This document shows, piece after piece, positions 1 through 8,476 of a stretch of DNA of 64,000 bases; positions within the stretch are counted from its first letter, which is position 1; the number at the start of each line of letters is the position of its first letter. The position numbers were made by a program, and so were the translations under genes. The DNA is taken from positions 1,550,001 through 1,614,000 of the forward strand of contig NZ_CP051500.1 of the NCBI RefSeq assembly GCF_016755635.1, read 5' to 3'. Source of the stretch: Helicobacter pylori. GTDB lineage: Bacteria > Campylobacterota > Campylobacteria > Campylobacterales > Helicobacteraceae. Under the pieces are notes generated by a model. The model ran no database searches. It saw only the letters and a list, made by a program, of their open reading frames with translations, and had not been told where the DNA came from.

Positions 1-2
1 AT

Positions 3-743
3 TTAGTGGCGTCTATTAGCGTGGTGGTTAATTCCCAAATCCATATCCAAAAAAGTCGTGTGGATAATAAGTTAAAATCCAGCGATTCGCAAACGATTAA
101 CTTAAAGACCGATGACTTGGAATTGAATAATGTAGAGATTGTCAATCAAGAAGCGCAAAAAGGGATCTACTACACCAGAGTAAGGATTAATCAAAACTTG
201 TTTTTGCAGGGTTTAAGGGATAAGTATGACGCTCTTTATGGGCAGTTTTCCACCTTAATGCCTAAAGTTTGTAAAGGGGTTTTTTTACAGCAATCCAAGA
301 GCATGGGGGATTTATTGGCTAAGGCGATGCCTATAGAAAGGATTTTAAAAGCGTATTCTGTCCCGGTGGGTTCGTTAGAAAATTATGAAAAAATCTATTA
401 TCAAAACGCTTTCAAACCTAAAGTGCAAATCACTTTTGATAACAACAGCGATGCAGAGATTAAAGCCGCTCTCATAAGCGCTTATGCCAGAGTGCTAACC
501 CCTAGCGATGAAGAAAAACTCTATCAAATCAAAAATGAAGTTTTCACAGACAGCGCTAATGGCATCACACGCATTAGAGTGGTTGTTAGCGCGAGCGATT
601 GTCAAGGCACGCCTGTATTGAATAGAAGCCTTGAAGTGGATGAAAAGAATAAGAATTTTGCTATCACGCGCTTGCAATCTTTGCTTTATAAAGAATTGAA
701 AGATTATGCCAATAAAGAAGGGCAGGGCAATACGGGGTTATAA
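3..743 (+). CDS. LPP20-family protein, 3' part (5' end outside window)
   Basis: The frame is open to the left edge, so this is the C-terminal part (about 246 codons) of a longer protein. The first residues, with SISVVVNSQI and then YYTRVRINQN, have the alternating pattern of the LPP20 lipoprotein family: a conserved strand after an alanine-rich helix, then a strand that ends in a short basic turn. LPP20 itself is much shorter, so this would be a long family member. The signal peptide and any lipobox lie outside the window. It is probably an exported envelope protein. The family call rests on pattern memory and the exact function is unknown. It ends 357 bp before the convergent hsdS gene. Confidence 0.6.
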   Translation, partial: LVASISVVVNSQIHIQKSRVDNKLKSSDSQTINLKTDDLELNNVEIVNQEAQKGIYYTRVRINQNLFLQGLRDKYDALYGQFSTLMPKVCKGVFLQQSKSMGDLLAKAMPIERILKAYSVPVGSLENYEKIYYQNAFKPKVQITFDNNSDAEIKAALISAYARVLTPSDEEKLYQIKNEVFTDSANGITRIRVVVSASDCQGTPVLNRSLEVDEKNKNFAITRLQSLLYKELKDYANKEGQGNTGL

Positions 744-776
744 GCAAGGTATTAATCTTGCTTTGTGCTTATTCAT

Positions 777-881
777 TCAGTTTTGTAGTGTCATTATTTT
801 GTTTAGCGTGGCGTTTTCGCACCCATTAAAATAACCCTCTAAAAATTCATGGCTTTTGTTCTCGCCAAATAAACTAAAACA
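777..881 (-). pseudogene. Degraded 3' remnant of an unknown gene
   Basis: On the minus strand the 34 codons before a TGA at 777-779 read like real protein (for example FGENKSHEFLEGYFNGCENA). An in-frame stop lies just upstream, and coding-like residues continue beyond it (VCGIKSIE). No start or ribosome site serves this piece. I read it as the decayed tail of a gene lost from this spot; the family is not recognised. The rest of 744-1099 shows no intact gene. Confidence 0.3.
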
Positions 882-991
882 TCATTCAATACTCTTTATC
901 CCACAAACTCATCTAAAACCACACCCGCTAAAAACTAAAATTAACAAAAGCTAAAATCTTTTTTAAGGGCCTATACAAGCGAGCAAAAAGA

Positions 992-1111
992 ATGACAATC
1001 AATAAAAACGAATTTTACAACAATTTTAACAACTTGGGCGCTCTCACAATCTATTACGCTTTGCATGGATTGCGCAAAGAACCTCTCTTAATACAATCTT
1101 TATTTTTTTAA
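992..1111 (+). CDS. Possible 39-residue ORF
   Basis: An ATG at 992 opens 39 codons (MTINKNEFYNNFNNLGALTI at the start) ending at TAA 1109-1111, overlapping the 3' end of the convergent hsdS gene by 12 bp. A purine-rich stretch (gagcaaaaag) precedes the ATG. The composition looks protein-like but the peptide matches no family I know. It may be another remnant from the decayed 744-1099 segment and not a working gene. Confidence 0.2.
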   Translation: MTINKNEFYNNFNNLGALTIYYALHGLRKEPLLIQSLFF

Positions 1112-2200
1112 AACCCTGATTTTAGCGCTCATTAAATCGTGGTTTAAAGCTTTTTTGATGTTTTCAAATTGGCGTTTTTTGTTTTTAAGGCTAATGATTT
1201 CATGATCCAAAGCGCTTAAAATGTTAGCGATAGCGATTTGTTCGTTTAGAGGGGGTAAAAGGATTTCAAAGTTTGAAAATTCATCTATCCAATAGCGTTT
1301 ATGGTCTGTAACTTGATGTTTTAATAGTGTAAGTTTTTCATAGATATATTTTAAATCCGCTTGATTATTATCCCTTAAGCTAAGAATTTTAATAGCTGAT
1401 GATTTTACCTTAAAAGGAAAATTTACCATTTTGCTATCAGTTGTGAAATCATCAAAAATAATTACAGGTATATTCGTATAAATTCCATGTTTATCATTTG
1501 TATAACCTAAAATAAAAGTTTTGCCTGCTGTTAAAATAGGTGTAAAGCCTTTTTGTAAGTATTGCGTTGTGGCAACTAAATATTTTGTAGGTTGTTCGTA
1601 AGATAATATATCCCCAAGCCTTACTCTTTGCCAAGCTTGATTGAAGCCTTTCAAGCGTTTTCTTTGGCTCAATAGTTCAAAGCTTAAAGCTTTTTTAACG
1701 CTTTCTTTTTTAAGAATGAGAGCGTCTAAAGAATAAAGATAACGATCCACATCGCTTAAAATATTAGCGATAGCGATTTGTTCGTTTAGAGGGGGTAAAA
1801 GGATTTCAAAGTTTGAAAATTCATCTATCCAATAGCGTTTATGGTCTGTAACTTGATGTTTTAATAGTGTAAGTTTTTCATAGATATATTTTAAATCCGC
1901 TTGATTATTATCCCTTAAGCTAAGAATTTTAATAGCTGATGATTTTACCTTAAAAGGAAAATTTACCATTTTGCTATCAGTTGTGAAATCATCAAAAATA
2001 ATTACAGGTATATTCGTATAAATTCCATGTTTATCATTTGTATAACCTAAAATAAAAGTTTTGCCTGCTGTTAAAATAGGTGTAAAGCCTTTTTGTAAGT
2101 ATTGCGTTGTGGCAACTAAATATTTTGTAGGTTGTTCGTAAGATAATATATCCCCAAGCCTTACTCTTTGCCAATTTGAGGGCGTTGTTAATGCGTCCAT
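1100..2200 (-). CDS. hsdS: Type I restriction-modification specificity subunit with two identical TRDs
   Basis: HsdS sets the DNA sequence recognised by the HsdM2S methylase and the HsdR2M2S nuclease. The 366-residue protein has the usual layout: target recognition domain 1 (about residues 10-145), a helical conserved region (146-189), TRD2 (190-325) and a distal helical region (326-366) rich in Lys and Leu. Each TRD ends in the family motif LLPPLNEQIAIANILS. The two TRDs are identical over 136 residues, so both halves of the target should be the same sequence in opposite orientation, giving a palindromic split site. The gene follows hsdM by 7 bp in one operon. A perfect internal repeat suggests recent TRD movement or gene conversion, a known process in H. 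pylori hsdS genes. Confidence 0.93.
   Translation of the reverse strand: MDALTTPSNWQRVRLGDILSYEQPTKYLVATTQYLQKGFTPILTAGKTFILGYTNDKHGIYTNIPVIIFDDFTTDSKMVNFPFKVKSSAIKILSLRDNNQADLKYIYEKLTLLKHQVTDHKRYWIDEFSNFEILLPPLNEQIAIANILSDVDRYLYSLDALILKKESVKKALSFELLSQRKRLKGFNQAWQRVRLGDILSYEQPTKYLVATTQYLQKGFTPILTAGKTFILGYTNDKHGIYTNIPVIIFDDFTTDSKMVNFPFKVKSSAIKILSLRDNNQADLKYIYEKLTLLKHQVTDHKRYWIDEFSNFEILLPPLNEQIAIANILSALDHEIISLKNKKRQFENIKKALNHDLMSAKIRVLKK
1224..2174. repeat. 411-bp perfect direct repeat inside hsdS
   Basis: Positions 1224-1634 and 1764-2174 are base-for-base identical on visual alignment, with a constant offset of 540 bp. The flanks diverge at once: 1223 differs from 1763, and the bases after 1634 and 2174 differ. 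The repeat spans exactly one TRD plus the conserved NEQIAIANIL edge, so it coincides with the protein domain module. Confidence 0.95.
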
Positions 2201-2207
2201 GCGTTTA

Positions 2208-4661
2208 TCACCCCATTAACCCCAAATCTTTCAAATGCTCTAAAACTTTTGATTCGCTCTCTTTGACTTCTTTGTCTAGTTCTAACAAGCTGTTAGAGTA
2301 GCTTGAAATGATTTCATTAAGGGCGCTAATAAAAGCGTTGATGCGTTTTAAAATCTTGTTTTCTAGGGCGTTTTTCAAGCTGTTGAGCCATTTGTCTTTG
2401 ATGATGAGATCCTTGATTTCATTGATTTCAAGGTTTTTATACTGGTGGAACGCTTTTAATTCCAGCTCCTCATAAGCTTTATTTTTCATTTTTAGCGCCT
2501 TGTTTTTCGCTTCTAGCAACTCTAAAGCGGTTTTTAGGATTTGTTTATCTTCTAAATCGGTGGCGTTTTTTAGCTCTTTTTTCAAAACGCTTTCGTTGAT
2601 TTTCAACCCATCAAAAAGCCCCTCTTCGTTAGAATGCTCTTCTATCAATTCATCTAAAAGGGCCTCTTTTTCGTTGAGGGCGTTTTCTAATGCTTCTAAT
2701 TCTTTCGCTTCTTTTTCAAAAAAGCGTTGTTTGATCAAGTTTTTAGGGATTAGATCGCTTTTGTAGTAGGTTTTTTGAACGACAAAATCCGGCTCCTCTA
2801 AATAGTTGGCCTTTTTGTTTTTGTTTTTTAGGGGGGTTAATTTCCTTAATTCTTTAGCGCTTCTAAAGCCATTGAATGAGATGAGGAACCAATCGTCTTG
2901 CAAGACTTCATTGTAGTAATCTTTGAAGAGCTGATACACGCCGTATTTGTCTAAAATTCCCACTTTTTCAAATTCTTTTAAAACCTTTTGACAAACGCTT
3001 TCTATGAGGGTTTTTGGGTTAAAACCTGGCTCTAAATGATCAAAAGTTTCAAACAGATTCAATCGGTCAAAAGCGTTTAAAACAGAAGCATGGAAAGCTT
3101 GGAATTCTGAGCTTTGGGTGATTAATTCTTTAATGTTTTCGCATTCTGTTTTTAAAGCGTAATAGCCCTCTTTATCGCTCTTTTTAAACAGCGTGTTTTT
3201 AAGCTCTTTAAACACTTGAAAATAAGGGGCGTAGGCTTTTATTTCGTTTTTGGGCAAATAACTGGCCTTGTGGCTGTTGATTAAAGCGAACAAGTCTTTT
3301 TCCAATTCTTGCTTAGAGGCAATGTAGCGCGGGATGTTCAAGTTATAGTCGTTAGCGCTGATTTCTTCTAGGCTCACCATTTTGGAATAATAAGGGATTT
3401 CTTTGTAAGCGTTAAAAGTGTCTATCATTTTTTGGACATCTTGCTCTCTCAAGCGGTTTTTATTGCCGTCTTTTTTAAAATCCTTGCTCGCATCGATCAT
3501 AAAAACGCCCTTTCTGGCGTGCGCGTTTTCTTTGTCTAAAACGATCACGCATGCAGGAATGGAAGTGCCATAAAAAAGATTAGGGGCTAGGCCTATCACG
3601 CCTTTAATATAGCCTTTTAGTAAAAGATTTTTTCTAATCACTCCCTCAGCGTTCCCCCTAAATAGCACCCCATGGGGTAAAATCACTGCCCCTTTGCCTG
3701 TGTCTTTTAAGGATTTGATGATGTGGAGCAAAAAAGCAAAATCGCCATTTTTTTCAGGGGGCGTGCCGTCTTCAAAACGATTGAAACGATCGTTAATGAC
3801 TTGCTTGCTTTTAGGGTCTATGCTTAGCCCGTCAGTCCAGTTTTTCAAGCTAAAGGGAGGGTTAGCCACAACATAATCAAAGGTTTTTAGCATGCCATTT
3901 TCAGTAGTAAAAAGGGGGTTAGAAAGGGTGCTAGAACCCCCTTTAGCAATATCAGCATCAGCGCTATTGTGTAAGATCATATTCATTTTACAAAGGGCTG
4001 TGGTGGAAATGTCTTTTTCTTGACCATAGATAGTTAAACCCTTTTTGCCGGCCAAACTAGAAGCTTTTAACAATAACGAACCGCTCCCGCAAGTGGGATC
4101 ATAGATGCTTTTATCCTGTCTGGTGTTTTCATCAATGCCAAGCAAAAGGGATAATAAAAGCGAAACTTCGCTAGGGGTGTAAAACTGCCCTTTGGATTTA
4201 CCGGATTCGCTGGCGAAATGGCGCATTAAGTATTCGTAAGCATCACCCAACAAATCATCGTCTAAAGCCCCATGCGCGCCCAAACTCAAATCCGCAAAGA
4301 TTTTAACCAAATTAGAAAGGGTGTCTACCATCGCTTTACCCTCTCCAAGCTTAGTGTTATCGTTAAAATCCACGCTGTCAATCACGCCTTTTAAGTCGTT
4401 TCGCTCTGCGATCTTGGCGATGATTTTATTGAGCTTGTCGCCTATTTCCTTATCGCCCTCTAAAGCGAGAATGTCTTCATAAAAGCACCCTTGTGGCACT
4501 TCTATTTCACTAAAGCTATTGTTTCTGGCTTTATCGCTGATGTATTTTAAAAAAAGCAGGTTCAAAACATAGTTTTTATACTCGCTCGCATCCATTCCGC
4601 CCCTCAAACTATCCGCTCCAGCCCATAAAGAGCTATACAATTCGCTTTTTTTGATCGCCAT
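2208..4661 (-). CDS. hsdM: Type I restriction-modification methyltransferase subunit
   Basis: HsdM is the N6-adenine methyltransferase subunit shared by the modification and restriction complexes. The 817-residue protein starts with the helical HsdM_N domain. The SAM-binding motif I DPTCGSG lies at 188-194 and the catalytic motif IV NPPF at 267-270, with VANPPF context typical of HsdM. After about residue 470 there is a long helical, Lys/Glu-rich extension that makes it longer than the classical HsdM of about 530 residues; this probably contacts HsdS or HsdR. It is first in an operon with hsdS (7 bp gap) and diverges from hsdR across 66 bp. The ATG at 4661 is preceded by AT-rich promoter sequence and not by further coding sequence. 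Confidence 0.95.
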   Translation of the reverse strand: MAIKKSELYSSLWAGADSLRGGMDASEYKNYVLNLLFLKYISDKARNNSFSEIEVPQGCFYEDILALEGDKEIGDKLNKIIAKIAERNDLKGVIDSVDFNDNTKLGEGKAMVDTLSNLVKIFADLSLGAHGALDDDLLGDAYEYLMRHFASESGKSKGQFYTPSEVSLLLSLLLGIDENTRQDKSIYDPTCGSGSLLLKASSLAGKKGLTIYGQEKDISTTALCKMNMILHNSADADIAKGGSSTLSNPLFTTENGMLKTFDYVVANPPFSLKNWTDGLSIDPKSKQVINDRFNRFEDGTPPEKNGDFAFLLHIIKSLKDTGKGAVILPHGVLFRGNAEGVIRKNLLLKGYIKGVIGLAPNLFYGTSIPACVIVLDKENAHARKGVFMIDASKDFKKDGNKNRLREQDVQKMIDTFNAYKEIPYYSKMVSLEEISANDYNLNIPRYIASKQELEKDLFALINSHKASYLPKNEIKAYAPYFQVFKELKNTLFKKSDKEGYYALKTECENIKELITQSSEFQAFHASVLNAFDRLNLFETFDHLEPGFNPKTLIESVCQKVLKEFEKVGILDKYGVYQLFKDYYNEVLQDDWFLISFNGFRSAKELRKLTPLKNKNKKANYLEEPDFVVQKTYYKSDLIPKNLIKQRFFEKEAKELEALENALNEKEALLDELIEEHSNEEGLFDGLKINESVLKKELKNATDLEDKQILKTALELLEAKNKALKMKNKAYEELELKAFHQYKNLEINEIKDLIIKDKWLNSLKNALENKILKRINAFISALNEIISSYSNSLLELDKEVKESESKVLEHLKDLGLMG

Positions 4662-4687
4662 TTTAACCGCCCTATTTTGTTTTTAGG

Positions 4688-4695
4688 ATTATAAT
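4688..4695. promoter_or_regulatory. Overlapping divergent -10 boxes for hsdM and hsdR
   Basis: TATAAT reads rightward at 4690-4695 and leftward at 4688-4693 (plus-strand attata), so the two -10 elements overlap by four bases. The starts lie 27 bp (hsdM, 4661) and 33 bp (hsdR, 4728) away. RNA polymerase could occupy only one direction at a time, which would couple restriction and modification expression. The boxes are visible; the coupling is inference. Confidence 0.6.
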
Positions 4696-4727
4696 ATAAA
4701 GCGGTAAAAAGCGTTCTTAAGGGGTTT

Positions 4728-7694
4728 ATGATGAAAACAGAAAAAGAAGTTCAAAATCAAGTCATAGAAACTTTTAAAGCAATGGGCTATGCGTATTTAG
4801 GGGATTTAACAAAGAGCGATAACGAAAACATCAATAAAGAAAGCCTAAAAGCATGGCTAATTAAAAATCAAAAAATCAATGATGAAAGGTGGCGTAAAAT
4901 TGAGCAGAAAATCCATGACGCTTTAAAAAACGATTTATACGAAGCGAATCAAACATTTTACGAGCTTTTAATTTATGGCGTGAAAACTAAAATAAGCCAG
5001 AATGAAAACACTCAAACGACTTATCTCATTGATTGGAAAGACGTTTCCAAGAATGAATTTAGCGTGGCTGAAGAAGTGAGCGTTAAAGGGCCAAACGCAA
5101 AACGGCCGGACATAGTGCTTTATGTTAATGGGATCGCTTTAGGGGTGCTAGAATTGAAAAAATCCAGCGTGAGCGTGGAAAGCGGTATCAGGCAAAATTT
5201 AGACAACCAAAAGAAAGAGTTTATTAGAGATTTTTTCAAAACGATCCAATTGGTTATGGCGGGTAATGAAAGTCAAGGGCTAAGATATGGCGTCATAGAA
5301 ACTAAAGAAAAATACTACCTTTCTTGGAAAGAAGAGGGCGTTTTAAAAAATTTGTTTGAAACGATTGAATGCTTTTTGGATAAAAAAAGGTTTTTAGAAT
5401 TTATCCATGATTTTTTGATTTTTGATAAGGGGCAAAAGAAATGCGCCCGGTTCCATCAGTATTTTGCAATTAAAAAAACGCAAGAATTTATCCAAAGAAA
5501 AGAAGGGGGGATTATCTGGCACACGCAAGGCAGCGGTAAGAGCCTTACCATGGTGTGGCTTGCTAGATGGCTAAGAGAGAATATCCAACAAGCGAGGATT
5601 TTAATCGTTACGGACAGGAGGGAATTAGACGCTCAAATTCAAGGCGTGTTTTTGGGAATAGGCGAGAATCTTTATCGCGCCGACAGCAAGAAGGATTTGT
5701 TGAGCGTGCTGTTTGAAAATAAGAAATTTTTGGTTAGCTCGCTTATGCATAAGTTTGATGACAACGACTTAAAACAACCTGTTTTAAAGGAATGGGTTGT
5801 TTTAGTGGATGAATGCCACAGAACCCAAAGCGGTAAATTGCATAAAGCCATGAAAAGCCTGCTCCCTAATGCGATTTTTATCGCCTTTAGCGGCACGCCT
5901 TTATTGAAACAAGAGAAAAAGACAAGCCAGGAAGTGTTTGGGAATTACATCCATTGCTATAAATTTAATGAAGCCGTTAGCGATAGGGTGGTGTTAGATT
6001 TAAATTATGAAGCCAGAAGCGTGAATCAGTATGTCAGCGACCCTGTAAAGCTAGACGAATATTTTGAATTAAAAACCCAAGGCTTGAATGAGGCGGCTAA
6101 AACAGAGCTTAAAAAGAAATGGGCTAATTTGCAAAAAGTTTTTTCCACTAAAAACAGATTGGAACATATTGTGCAAGATATTGTATTGGATATGGCAAAA
6201 CTCCCAAGATTAAGCAATGGAAAGGGGAATGCCATGCTGGTGGCTGAAAGCGTGTATAACGCATGCCGGTATTTTGAACTCTTTTTAGAAACAGAATTAA
6301 AGGATAAGGTGGCTGTGATCACAAGCTATGAACCCAATATCGCTGATCTTAAAGATTGTGGGAGTGATGAGAGCGAAGAGAGTTACAAATACCGCACTTA
6401 TTGCAAAATGCTGCAAAACTTTTTTAATGAAAAAGATGAGAAAAAAGCCCTTAACAAAACCAAAGAGTTTGAAGAAGAAGTTAAAAAGCGTTTTATTAAT
6501 GAGCCTGCTAGAATGAAGCTATTGATCGTGGTGGATAAGCTATTGACCGGTTTTGATGCGCCAAGCCTCACTTATTTATACATGGATAAGAAAATGCAAG
6601 ATCATGGGCTTTTTCAAGCGGTGTGCAGGGTGAATAGATTGGATAGCGAAGATAAGGATTTTGGCTGTATCATAGACTATAAGGATTTGTTTGATAGCCT
6701 ACAAGAAGCGCACAGCGATTACACCAATAAAGCGTTTGAAAACTATGAAAGAGAAGACATTCAAGGGCTTATTTCTGACAAAGCCCAAAAGATTAAGAAA
6801 AGATTAGAAGAAACTAGAGATCAGTTAAAATCGCTTTGTGAAAGCGTGAAAGAGCCAAAAGATGAAATGGATTATATCGCTTATTTTTGTGGGAACGATT
6901 TAGAAAAAAACGCTCAAAAAAGGCGGTTGTTTTACCAGCTTGTTGGCGCGTTTTTAAGAATGTTTGTGGAATTGAATAATTTAGAAAAGCCCGTTTATTC
7001 TAAAGAAGAAACGCAAAAAATCAAACAAGAAGCGGAATTTTACAGGCATTTACAAAAGGTGATTGGCTTGAGTAGTGGGGATAGCGTGGATTTAAAAAGC
7101 TATAGCGAAGACATGCGCCGGATCTTAGACGCTTACATTAAAGCCACGGACAGCAAGACGCTCATTAAAATAGAAGATCAAGGGCTGTGCGAAGTTTTAG
7201 CCCAAATGAATATTGATGATTTTAATAAGGCGTTATCTCAAGTATTTAAAAATGAAAGCTCTATGGCAGAAAGCATCGCTAACAACACTAAAAAACGCAT
7301 TATAGAAAAAGAAGCGAGCGATCCTAAGTATTACGAAAAATTATCTTCGCTTTTAAACGATTTGATCAACCAGTTTAGGGAAAAGAAATTAACCTATTTA
7401 GAATACTTGCAACAAATCCACAATCTAGCCCAACAAGTTATCCATAAAGAAGATAAAAATTACCCTAAAAAGATCAACACTAAGGCTTTAAAAACCCTCT
7501 ATGATAATTTAGATGAAAATGAAGCCTTAGCCCTAGAAACAGACGCATGCATAAGGGGTAATAAAAAAGATGGTTGGGTGGGGCATAATCAAAAAGAAAA
7601 AAATCTTAAAATCGCTTTAAGAAAAATCATAAACGATGAGGTTTTGTTAGAAAACATCTTTAATTTAGCCAAACACATAGAGGAGTATCACTAA
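4728..7694 (+). CDS. hsdR: Type I restriction endonuclease subunit
   Basis: HsdR is the ATP-dependent translocase and nuclease of the type I complex. The N-terminal PD-(D/E)XK nuclease is visible as D128 (RPDIVLY) and E142-x-K144 (LELK). The helicase Walker A GSGKS is at 268-272, the DECH box (VDECHR) at 361-364, and the motif III-like FSGTPL about 30 residues later. The 988-residue length is normal. The first of two adjacent ATGs (4728, 4731) follows TTAAGGGG at a suitable distance. The stop codon overlaps the ATG of the next gene by one base, so the metallopeptidase behind it was translationally coupled. Confidence 0.95.
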   Translation: MMKTEKEVQNQVIETFKAMGYAYLGDLTKSDNENINKESLKAWLIKNQKINDERWRKIEQKIHDALKNDLYEANQTFYELLIYGVKTKISQNENTQTTYLIDWKDVSKNEFSVAEEVSVKGPNAKRPDIVLYVNGIALGVLELKKSSVSVESGIRQNLDNQKKEFIRDFFKTIQLVMAGNESQGLRYGVIETKEKYYLSWKEEGVLKNLFETIECFLDKKRFLEFIHDFLIFDKGQKKCARFHQYFAIKKTQEFIQRKEGGIIWHTQGSGKSLTMVWLARWLRENIQQARILIVTDRRELDAQIQGVFLGIGENLYRADSKKDLLSVLFENKKFLVSSLMHKFDDNDLKQPVLKEWVVLVDECHRTQSGKLHKAMKSLLPNAIFIAFSGTPLLKQEKKTSQEVFGNYIHCYKFNEAVSDRVVLDLNYEARSVNQYVSDPVKLDEYFELKTQGLNEAAKTELKKKWANLQKVFSTKNRLEHIVQDIVLDMAKLPRLSNGKGNAMLVAESVYNACRYFELFLETELKDKVAVITSYEPNIADLKDCGSDESEESYKYRTYCKMLQNFFNEKDEKKALNKTKEFEEEVKKRFINEPARMKLLIVVDKLLTGFDAPSLTYLYMDKKMQDHGLFQAVCRVNRLDSEDKDFGCIIDYKDLFDSLQEAHSDYTNKAFENYEREDIQGLISDKAQKIKKRLEETRDQLKSLCESVKEPKDEMDYIAYFCGNDLEKNAQKRRLFYQLVGAFLRMFVELNNLEKPVYSKEETQKIKQEAEFYRHLQKVIGLSSGDSVDLKSYSEDMRRILDAYIKATDSKTLIKIEDQGLCEVLAQMNIDDFNKALSQVFKNESSMAESIANNTKKRIIEKEASDPKYYEKLSSLLNDLINQFREKKLTYLEYLQQIHNLAQQVIHKEDKNYPKKINTKALKTLYDNLDENEALALETDACIRGNKKDGWVGHNQKEKNLKIALRKIINDEVLLENIFNLAKHIEEYH

Positions 7695-8020
7695 TGAACG
7701 CTTATTGTTTGACTTTAAATAATACCAACATCGCTATAGAAAAAAAGGATATTAAGCATTTGCACGTTAGCGTTTGCCCGCCTGATGGCTCTGTGCATGT
7801 GTCTTGCCCCCTAGCTTTAAACGATGAGAGCCTTAGGCTTTCTTTGATTAAAAGACTCCCTTGGATAAAAGAACAGCAACAAAATTTTTTAAACCAAAAC
7901 AGACAGAGCCAAAGAGGAATGCTAGAGAGAGAAAGCCATTATCTTTTTGGGAAACGCTATTTGTTAAAGATTGAACACACCATAAAAAACACTTCGTTCT
8001 CCAAAGCCCTAAATATTTAA
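7694..8020 (+). pseudogene. YgjP-like metallopeptidase, 5' part (frameshifted)
   Basis: This 108-codon ORF is the N-terminal half of a YgjP/DUF45-type predicted metal-dependent hydrolase, with beta-strands and a YLFGKRYLLKI segment typical of the family before the zinc domain. It stops at 8018-8020. The downstream frame, read back across the junction, continues it as SPKYLILHVHQKTSLENRL, so a single-base loss near 7995-8010 (or a two-base gain) has split one gene of about 235 residues. The ATG overlaps the hsdR stop (TAATG). COG1451 genes are often found next to hsdR in other bacteria, which suggests a link to type I restriction, but their role there is not established. Confidence 0.7.
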
Positions 8021-8022
8021 TC

Positions 8023-8400
8023 TTGCATGTCCATCAAAAGACAAGCTTAGAAAACCGCTTAAAAGTGTTAGAAAACTACTACAGACAAGTTTTAAGAGAA
8101 AAAATACAAACCTACATCAACCAATACGAAAAGATTTTAAACGAAAGCATACAAAGCTTTAAAATCCAAAAAATGAAACGGATATGGGGGAGTTGTAATA
8201 TTGCTAAACGCACCTTGCTTTTTAATTTGGAATTGGCTAAAGCGCCTAGTGAGGGCATTGAATATGTGGTTGTGCATGAATTATTGCATTTAAAAGCGCG
8301 CCACCATAACGAATATTTTAGGGATTTGCTGAGTTTGTATTTGCCCAATTGGCAAAGGGCTAAGGCCAGCCTCAAAGAAACTTATTTGGAGCGCTCTTAA
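8023..8400 (+). pseudogene. YgjP-like metallopeptidase, 3' part with HExxH motif
   Basis: This is the C-terminal half of the split gene (reported here from a TTG at 8023). It holds the catalytic zinc motif HELLH in VVVHELLHLKARHHNEYF, preceded by the family's RIWGSCN segment. The third ligand is probably one of the following histidines (ARHH). Without the N-terminal half this piece has no good ribosome site, so the protein is likely inactive in this strain unless the frameshift is a sequencing error or is bypassed. It ends 76 bp before the convergent fecA3 gene. Confidence 0.7.
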
Positions 8401-8476
8401 ATGAAGATTCCATCATTTTAATCAAACCGCTAAGCGGCTCATCATAGCGTAATAATCCCTCTCCTTTTTAAAGCCT

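Noticed and set aside
8425-8445. CCGCT/AGCGG inverted repeat between the YgjP gene and fecA3
   Set aside because: The stem is five base pairs with almost no loop and no T run, so it is too weak for a terminator.
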